From positions 1 to 64,000 of the forward strand of contig CAIMLR010000005.1 of the NCBI GenBank assembly GCA_903842345.1: DNA of 64,000 nucleotides. Reading direction: 5' to 3'. The notes beneath the pieces were generated by a model, which ran no database searches, was not told the origin of the DNA, and saw nothing but the letters and a program-made list of their open reading frames with translations. The DNA is from an uncultured Myxococcales bacterium (GTDB lineage Bacteria > Myxococcota_A > UBA9042). A program made the position numbers and the translations under genes. Below, in pieces: positions 58,182 to 64,000 of the stretch; the first letter of the stretch is position 1; each line of letters starts with the position of its first letter.

Positions 58182-61100
58182 ACATCTCCGCGCCGTTCAT
58201 CCGCCGGCCCGTGGCGACGACGCTTTTGGCCGCCGCGCTCATGCTGGCGGGCGGCCTCGCGTTGACCAAGCTGCCCGTGGCGCCGCTGCCGCGCGTCGAT
58301 TTCCCGACCATCCAGATCCGCGCTGCGCTGCCCGGCGCCAGTCCCGAAACGATGGCTTCGTCGGTGGCGACGCCGCTGGAACGGCGCTTTGGTCGCATCG
58401 CGGGCGTGACGGAGATGACGTCGACGAGCACGCTGGGCAACACGTCGATCACGCTGCAGTTCGACCTGGACCGCAATGTCGATGCCGCCGCGCGCGACGT
58501 CCAAGCGGCGATTTCAGCGGCATCGGGCGAATTGCCGCCCAACATGCCGTCGCGGCCGAACTACCAGAAGGTCAATCCGGGCGACACGCCGATCCTCATC
58601 GTCGCGCTGACGTCCGACACGCTGCCGCTCGCGCAGGTTTTTGACGCGGCGAATACGGTGCTGGCGCAGAAGGTCGCGCAGATTCCCGGCGTGGGTCAGG
58701 TCTTTGTCGGCGGTGGCCAGCAGCCCGCGGTGCGCGTGCAGGTGGACCCGGCGCAGCTGGCGGCGATGAACCTGGGCGCGGAGGACGTGCGCGCGACGAT
58801 TGCCGGCGCGACGGCGGACACGCCCAAAGGCAATCTGGTCGGCAACCTGCAGGCACCGACCGTGGGCGCCAACGATCAGCTGTTTGGCGCGCGGGCCTAT
58901 GAGCCGCTGATCATCGCGTCCGAAGGCCCGGCGGGCGCGCGGCTGGATCACGTGGCGCGCGTGTTTGACGACATCGAGAATGACCGCGCGGCGGCGTGGG
59001 TGGACGGCAAGCGGTCCGTGCTCCTGGTGATCCGCAAGCAGCCTGGCGCCAACATTCTGGCGACAAACGCGCGGGTCAAAGAGATCCTGCCCCAGCTCGC
59101 CACGTCCATCTCCCCGGCGATTCACATGCAGCTCGCGATGGACCGCACGCAGACGATTCGCGAGTCGGTCAACGACGTCAGCCGGACGCTCGTGCTCAGC
59201 GTTTTCCTCGTCATCGGCGTGGTGTTCGTGTTCCTGCGCTCGTGGCGCGCGACGCTGATTCCGTCCGTGGCTGTGCCGCTGTCGCTCATGTCCACGTTTG
59301 GCATCATGTATTTGCTGGACTACAGCGTCGACAACCTGTCGCTCATGGCGCTGACCATCTCTACCGGCTTCGTCGTCGACGACGCGATTGTCGTCACCGA
59401 GAACATCGCGCGCGGCATCGAGCGCGGCCTCACGCCCATGGAGGCGGCTTTGCGCGGCGCGGAGGAAATCGGCTTCACGATCGTCTCCATCACCGCGTCC
59501 CTGCTCGCCGTCTTCATTCCGATCCTGCTGATGGGCGGCATCGTCGGGAGGCTGTTCCGCGAATTTGCCGTGACGCTGAGCGTTGCCGTGGCGATGTCCG
59601 GGCTGATTTCCCTGACGCTGACGCCGATGATGTGCGCGCGGATGCTGCACGCGCCGACGGGCGAGAAGCCCAACTGGCTGTCCCGGTTCGCGGAACGGAC
59701 GTTTGACGGCCTGCTCGCCCTGTACGCCCGCGGCCTGCGGTTTGTGCTGCGCCACCGCACGGCGACGCTCATCGCGACGTTTCTGACCATCGCGGTGAAC
59801 GTCAAGCTGTTCACGGACGTGCCCAAGGGCCTCTTTCCGCAGCAGGATACCGGGCTTATCAACGCAACGGTGCAGGCGGCGCAGGATGCGTCCTTTCCGT
59901 CGATGAAGGCGCGGCAGGAGGAGCTCAACAAGGTGCTCGTGGGCGATCCGGACATTGAGCACGTCGTCGCCTTCATTGGCGCGGGGCCGTCGGCGGGGAC
60001 GACCAATTCCGGCACGGCGTTCATGATGCTGAAGGCGATGCCGCCGCGGAAGCTCTCGGCCGATGAGATCGTCGGCAAGCTGCGCGGCAAGACCGGCAAG
60101 ATTCCCGGGCTGATGACGTACATGCAGGCGTCGCAGGACCTGCGCGTGGGTGGTCGCTTCGCCCGGACGCAGTACCAGTACACGATTCAGGACGCGGACC
60201 TGGATGAGCTGCGGCTGTGGGTGCCGCGGATGCTGGAGAGCATGCAGAAGCTCAAACAGCTGAAAGACGTGGCGAGCGACCAGCAGGACGCCGGGCTGCA
60301 ACTGGACGTGAAGATCGACCGGGACACAGCGGCGCGGCTGGGCGTGACACCGGCAGACATCGACAACGCGCTGTACGACGCTTTTGGCCAGCGGCAGGTC
60401 GCGACGATGTACACGCAGCGCAACCAGTACCGCGTGGTGATGGAAGTGCCGCCGAATTTGCGGCAGAACCCGGACGCGCTGGACCGCATCTTCGTGCGTT
60501 CGGCGTCGGGCGCGCAGGTGCCGCTGCGGGCGATCGCCAAGTTCTCGTCGTCGGCGTCGGCGCTGGCGGTCAATCACAATGGCCAATTTCCGTCGGTGAC
60601 GATTTCCTTCAATTTGGCGCCCGGCGTGGCGCTCGGCCAGGCGATTGACCTCATCCACCGCGCGGAGGCCGACATGCACCTGCCGCCGGGCATCCACGCG
60701 GATTTCCAGGGCACCGCGCAGGCCTTCACGGCGTCCCTGGACAGCGAGCCGCTGCTGATTCTCATGGCGCTCATCATCGTCTACATCGTGCTGGGGATGC
60801 TGTATGAGAGCTACATCCACCCGATTACGATTCTCTCCACGCTGCCGTCCGCGGGCATTGGCGCGATTGCCGCGCTACTGTGGTTCAAGCTGGATTTGAG
60901 CATCATCGGCCTGATTGGCCTGCTGCTGCTCATCGGCATCGTCAAGAAGAACGCGATCTTGCTGATCGATTTCGCCATCGAGCGCGAGCGCCACGGCATG
61001 CCGGCGCTGCAGGCGATTGAAGAAGCGTGCCTGCTGCGTTTCCGGCCGATCCTGATGACGACGCTGGCGGCGATGCTCGGCGCGCTGCCGCTGGCTTTTG

Positions 61101-61291
61101 GCACGGGCGTGGGGTCGGAGCTGCGGCGGCCGCTGGGCATCACGATTGTCGGCGGGCTGCTGGCGTCGCAGTTGCTGACGCTCTACACCACGCCGGTTGT
61201 GTACCTGGCGCTCGGGCGGTTTGCCAAAAAGGGCAAGCGGTCCGACCAGGCGCGGACGGAGCTGGACGTGCCGGCGCCTATGGCCGATTAG
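58178..61291 (+). CDS. mdtC: RND efflux pump, MdtC-like subunit
   Basis: 1037 residues, from a GTG in a GTGA overlap with the first pump gene. It has the same topology and relay (GFVVDDAIVVTENI; LIGIVKKNAILLIDFAI), so both subunits look active. Divergence between the two is strong, so they are true paralogues and not an assembly duplication. Its 3' end overlaps the convergent vWA lipoprotein gene by 14 bases. Confidence 0.9.
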   Translation: MNISAPFIRRPVATTLLAAALMLAGGLALTKLPVAPLPRVDFPTIQIRAALPGASPETMASSVATPLERRFGRIAGVTEMTSTSTLGNTSITLQFDLDRNVDAAARDVQAAISAASGELPPNMPSRPNYQKVNPGDTPILIVALTSDTLPLAQVFDAANTVLAQKVAQIPGVGQVFVGGGQQPAVRVQVDPAQLAAMNLGAEDVRATIAGATADTPKGNLVGNLQAPTVGANDQLFGARAYEPLIIASEGPAGARLDHVARVFDDIENDRAAAWVDGKRSVLLVIRKQPGANILATNARVKEILPQLATSISPAIHMQLAMDRTQTIRESVNDVSRTLVLSVFLVIGVVFVFLRSWRATLIPSVAVPLSLMSTFGIMYLLDYSVDNLSLMALTISTGFVVDDAIVVTENIARGIERGLTPMEAALRGAEEIGFTIVSITASLLAVFIPILLMGGIVGRLFREFAVTLSVAVAMSGLISLTLTPMMCARMLHAPTGEKPNWLSRFAERTFDGLLALYARGLRFVLRHRTATLIATFLTIAVNVKLFTDVPKGLFPQQDTGLINATVQAAQDASFPSMKARQEELNKVLVGDPDIEHVVAFIGAGPSAGTTNSGTAFMMLKAMPPRKLSADEIVGKLRGKTGKIPGLMTYMQASQDLRVGGRFARTQYQYTIQDADLDELRLWVPRMLESMQKLKQLKDVASDQQDAGLQLDVKIDRDTAARLGVTPADIDNALYDAFGQRQVATMYTQRNQYRVVMEVPPNLRQNPDALDRIFVRSASGAQVPLRAIAKFSSSASALAVNHNGQFPSVTISFNLAPGVALGQAIDLIHRAEADMHLPPGIHADFQGTAQAFTASLDSEPLLILMALIIVYIVLGMLYESYIHPITILSTLPSAGIGAIAALLWFKLDLSIIGLIGLLLLIGIVKKNAILLIDFAIERERHGMPALQAIEEACLLRFRPILMTTLAAMLGALPLAFGTGVGSELRRPLGITIVGGLLASQLLTLYTTPVVYLALGRFAKKGKRSDQARTELDVPAPMAD

Positions 61292-62942
61292 CCAAGAAGG
61301 TCGCCAAGTTCGTCAGCGTCATCGGCAGATCGTCGCACAGGTTGGCAGCCCAGCCATTGGCCCCAAGCGCTGCGGCCAACTGGAGGTAGCGCGAGCCATA
61401 ACCCGCCTGCGACTTCCCGGATTGGCAAATGTGCGGAATGCGTGAACTGGCATTTGAGACGAGCGCGGAAGCGAGGAACATGACGCGATCCGTGTGCACC
61501 TGCGCGGACAGCGCCGCCTGCTGACCACCGGAAAACGCCTGATCCGGCGAATCTCCGGTAATCGCCGCCACGACGAGCTGCTCCGGCTTGGCCTTGAGCG
61601 TCTTGAATTTCGCCAGGAAGTCAGCCACGGCGCCAAAGCGTTTGTCCAATGGCTTGCTCGCCGAGACGTTCTTCGCCGCCTCACCCACGCACGCGGCGTC
61701 CGTCGCGGTACAGTCGCTTGGGCACAAGAACGCGGCCGGATTGGTCTGCTTGTACTTCAGGTACAAGCACTCCGCCTCGGCCAGCGCTGGGTCGCCACCG
61801 GCCGCGTCGCCGACAAATTGGCAGTTTCCCCAGCTCGTATGCGGTGAGAATGGCGTGTCGGTCCACGCATCAGGCAGCGGCTGATCCAGCGCCACGGAAC
61901 AGTCGTCCTCGTCGGCAATAAACACCAGCACCAACGTCGCGTCGTCGCGGAGGAGCTGCTGGTTCTGACAGTGCGCGGCGTCCGGGCAATTCGGCCCCGC
62001 GGGATCCAGCGCCAGCCACGCCGATCGCAGGCCGCCCTCGACAGTCGACTGCTCTGTGGCGGAAATCCCCACCGCGGCGATGCAGTGCAGCAGGCTCAGT
62101 TGGTCGTTGCCCAGCACCGCCGGCAGCGCGTCCGCGGGCGGACAGTCCTGGGTGTCCGGCGGCAACTGGCACGACGCCAGCTTGGGATCGCCACTGGCAC
62201 CGCCGGGCGTGTGGCAGATCATCTTCGGGTCCTGGAACAACTGCTGGCACTGCGCATCGGTCCAGCAATTCCACCAACAGTGCGAATTGGACGACCCGTT
62301 GTCATTGCTCACCCCCGCGGCAAAGTTGGGCTGCGCGCACCGCCACTGGTTGGTCGACGACACGTCCTTTCCCGGCAGGCTCGGGGCATAGTGCTTCACG
62401 ACGTCGCCGTACGGCGGCACCGCGTTGCCCGTCTTGAGCAGGGACGTCGCCGGCGCCTTGTAATTCACGCCCGCGACATAGGTGAAGTCAAAGCCGTCGC
62501 GGCACTGCGCACTCGGCGTCGTCGCGTCCACGGGTCCGTCGACGTAGCACGGCGCGATGAACCGCTCCGCGGCATTGGGTGGAAAGGACAGCGCAGCCTC
62601 ATGACGAAACGCGCCGATCTGCTTCACGGTGATCCCGTACGTCGACGCGGGATCCGGTAGTTGTTGCACCGTCACCACCGCGGTCCGGACGTCAACGCCG
62701 CCCTTGGCCTGCAGCGTCTGCACGAACTGCGGAATTGCCTGGGTCAGGCCGCGCTGGTGATCCGCCATCGAGAGGGTGTGATCGATCACCCACAGGATGT
62801 CGTACTTTTTCGGCCCTGCCACGGCGACTGCTGCATCACCCGATTCGGTGTCAGCAGCAGCGGGCACGGCAGGACTGGAGCACGCGGCAACCGCGTACAC
62901 AAACGCGAGAATCAACCCGCAGGGAACCCGGCTTGTATGCAT
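61278..62942 (-). CDS. vWA-domain lipoprotein, Cys-rich
   Basis: 554 residues. The signal peptide ends at Cys21 (VAAC), then a short acidic/Ala linker and a von Willebrand A domain starting KKYDILWVIDHTLSMADHQ, where Asp54-x-Thr-x-Ser58 matches the metal-site DxSxS pattern with Thr for Ser. Later parts include VLVFIADEDDCS and LVVAAITG. Some 20 cysteines suggest disulfides, fitting surface display. These proteins are common in this bacterial group and their role is unknown; adhesion is plausible. GAGG stands before the ATG. Divergent from citrate synthase. Confidence 0.75.
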   Translation of the reverse strand: MHTSRVPCGLILAFVYAVAACSSPAVPAAADTESGDAAVAVAGPKKYDILWVIDHTLSMADHQRGLTQAIPQFVQTLQAKGGVDVRTAVVTVQQLPDPASTYGITVKQIGAFRHEAALSFPPNAAERFIAPCYVDGPVDATTPSAQCRDGFDFTYVAGVNYKAPATSLLKTGNAVPPYGDVVKHYAPSLPGKDVSSTNQWRCAQPNFAAGVSNDNGSSNSHCWWNCWTDAQCQQLFQDPKMICHTPGGASGDPKLASCQLPPDTQDCPPADALPAVLGNDQLSLLHCIAAVGISATEQSTVEGGLRSAWLALDPAGPNCPDAAHCQNQQLLRDDATLVLVFIADEDDCSVALDQPLPDAWTDTPFSPHTSWGNCQFVGDAAGGDPALAEAECLYLKYKQTNPAAFLCPSDCTATDAACVGEAAKNVSASKPLDKRFGAVADFLAKFKTLKAKPEQLVVAAITGDSPDQAFSGGQQAALSAQVHTDRVMFLASALVSNASSRIPHICQSGKSQAGYGSRYLQLAAALGANGWAANLCDDLPMTLTNLATFLANRP

Positions 62943-63084
62943 TTTCACCTCATCACACAGGCTACGCCCAACGCGCCGCCCGTCAACGTGGAATTTCACC
63001 CCGCGCGATCGCTTTCCGTGACGTCGCCGTTACGCAGAGCGGTTGCTTCGCGCCACGCCTTCCGGTATCGTCCCCGCCGCGTGA

Positions 63085-63106
63085 AAAGAGTGACACAACG
63101 CTCTTT
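63085..63106. promoter_or_regulatory. Inverted repeat upstream of citrate synthase
   Basis: AAAGAG (63085-63090) and CTCTTT (63101-63106) form a perfect 6-bp inverted repeat with a 10-base spacer, in the 281-base divergent region before the citrate synthase gene. It could be an operator for a dimeric regulator. Not confirmed by any known consensus. Confidence 0.3.
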
Positions 63107-63223
63107 ACCGCACCGCATCTCAAGTGCACTTGGCGTGCCCTTGACCGCAAGCCGGCTCTTCCCGGCGCCATGTCCACAACCGCTATTTCTTTCGGGCGTC
63201 TTCGGACCCATTCAGGAGCTTAC

Positions 63224-64000
63224 ATGTCGATCACTGCTGAAATTCGCGTTGGCGACAAGACCCTTCCGCTGCCCGTGATTGTGGGTAGCGAGCAGGAAGT
63301 CGGCCTCGACATCCAGGCGCTTCGCGACAAGACCGGCGCTGTCACGTTCGATCCGGGCTACGGAAATACCGGCGCTTGCGAGAGTGCGGTCACTTTCCTG
63401 GACGGCGAGCTGGGCATCCTGCGCTACCGTGGGTACCCGATCGAGCAGCTCGCGGGCAAGGTTTCGTTTCTTGAGGTGGCTTGGCTGCTCTTGAAGGGCG
63501 AACTGCCGAACGCGACCGAACTCGAGACGTTCAAGGCCGCTGAAAAGGCCAACCGCGGCCTGCCGCCGCACGTCAGCGCCATCATCAGCGCGTTCCCCAA
63601 GGACGCCCACCCGATGGCGGTGTTGTCCGCCGCGGTCATCTCGCTGTCCTCGACGTACCACGCCGAAACGGCCGTGACCCACGCTGGCCTGAACTACAAC
63701 GAACTGCGCTTGATGGCGCAGCTCCCGACCATCGCTGCGGCCATTTACCGTCACGGCGAAGGCCTGGTTGCGGTCGCCCCGGATGCGCACCTCGACTACA
63801 CTGCCAACTTCCTCAACATGATGTTCGCGGGCACGGCGCGCAGCGGTCACGACGCGGACATCGCGAACGCGCTCGACCTGCTCCTCATCCTGCACGCGGA
63901 TCACGAGCAGAACTGTTCGACGTCGACGGTGCGTTTGGTCGGTTCGGCGCAGTCGGATCTGTACGCGTCCATCGCCGCCGGCATCACGGCGCTCTGGGGT
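63224..64000 (+). CDS. gltA: Citrate synthase, 5' part (runs off the window)
   Basis: 259 codons are visible from an ATG with AGGAG upstream, open to the window edge. Family blocks: VTFDPGYGNTGACESAVTFLDGELGILRYRGYPIEQLAGKVSFLEVAWLLLKGELP, and HADHEQNCSTSTVRLVGSAQSDLYASIAAGITALWG with the active-site His of the HADHE motif. It condenses oxaloacetate and acetyl-CoA in the TCA cycle. The N-terminal beta-rich domain (about 1-60) suggests the hexameric NADH-sensitive type. The catalytic C-terminal part lies beyond the window. Confidence 0.92.
   Translation, partial: MSITAEIRVGDKTLPLPVIVGSEQEVGLDIQALRDKTGAVTFDPGYGNTGACESAVTFLDGELGILRYRGYPIEQLAGKVSFLEVAWLLLKGELPNATELETFKAAEKANRGLPPHVSAIISAFPKDAHPMAVLSAAVISLSSTYHAETAVTHAGLNYNELRLMAQLPTIAAAIYRHGEGLVAVAPDAHLDYTANFLNMMFAGTARSGHDADIANALDLLLILHADHEQNCSTSTVRLVGSAQSDLYASIAAGITALWG

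Noticed and set aside
55047-61291. Tandem RND genes as an assembly duplication
   Set aside because: The two proteins differ throughout and overlap by a GTGA junction, as in MdtBC pairs.
1-64000. tRNA, rRNA, CRISPR or insertion sequence
   Set aside because: Scanned for T-loop-like sequences, regular spaced repeats, transposase motifs and terminal inverted repeats; none seen by eye.

Overview
This is a GC-rich 64 kb chromosomal window. Several surface lipoproteins carry long Asp/Ala-rich linkers behind the lipobox. There are also Cys-rich modules of the CDGxDNDCxG (MopE-like) and Dickkopf-like types and many ATGA-type gene overlaps. Together these point to a Myxococcota- or Bradymonadota-type bacterium (former Deltaproteobacteria); this is inference from style, since no marker gene settles it. 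I see no rRNA, tRNA, CRISPR array, insertion sequence or integrase.

Layout. 1-3.5 kb: a truncated isoprenylcysteine methyltransferase-like remnant, then a Rieske oxygenase and a 3-beta-HSD-like dehydrogenase as a coupled pair, facing a diiron ferritin-like protein. 3.7-6.4 kb: an acetyltransferase and two D-Ala-D-Ala-ligase-like ATP-grasp enzymes (minus). 6.8-9.3 kb: gamma-carbonic anhydrase, aminotransferase and a membrane protein (plus). 9.3-21 kb: exported proteins, namely a sugar-dehydrogenase/diheme-cytochrome lipoprotein, a thioredoxin-like protein, a polytopic glycosyltransferase-like protein, an AtoE-type transporter, a propeller/redoxin lipoprotein and a Cys-rich lipoprotein. 21.0-21.9 kb: a two-gene AhpD-like operon whose second gene has an in-frame UGA at the second Cys of the CxxC motif, directly followed by a good bacterial SECIS hairpin. 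It is therefore read here as a selenoprotein. 22.1-22.8 kb: a PAP2-family lipid enzyme.

22.9-40.2 kb (minus) is the centrepiece: a compact contractile injection system (CIS) operon. Transcription order is tail assembly protein, a DUF6760-like small protein, sheath, N-terminally extended tube, 1191-residue Ala-rich protein, LysM baseplate protein, gpD-like hub, zinc-ribbon protein, gp25, gpJ, PASTA-gpI fusion, an unnamed baseplate or fibre protein, FHA protein and a vWA-TM-FHA protein. It has no AAA+ ATPase, no OB/PAAR spike, no cap, and only one sheath and one tube gene. The FHA modules and the membrane-anchored sensor suggest control by Thr phosphorylation and attachment to the cell envelope.

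40.2-42.5 kb: an SDR and a Baeyer-Villiger-type monooxygenase. 42.6-44.3 kb: a small outer-membrane protein and an isopropylmalate-dehydrogenase-family enzyme. 44.7-51.5 kb: a Pal/OmpA lipoprotein, an SRPBCC protein, an arylsulfotransferase-like lipoprotein and a large exported beta-rich protein. 51.5-52.2 kb: an HNH endonuclease. 52.4-61.3 kb: a complete TolC-MdtABC-type efflux operon with two RND pumps. 61.3-62.9 kb: a vWA lipoprotein. 63.2 kb to the end: citrate synthase, cut by the window edge.
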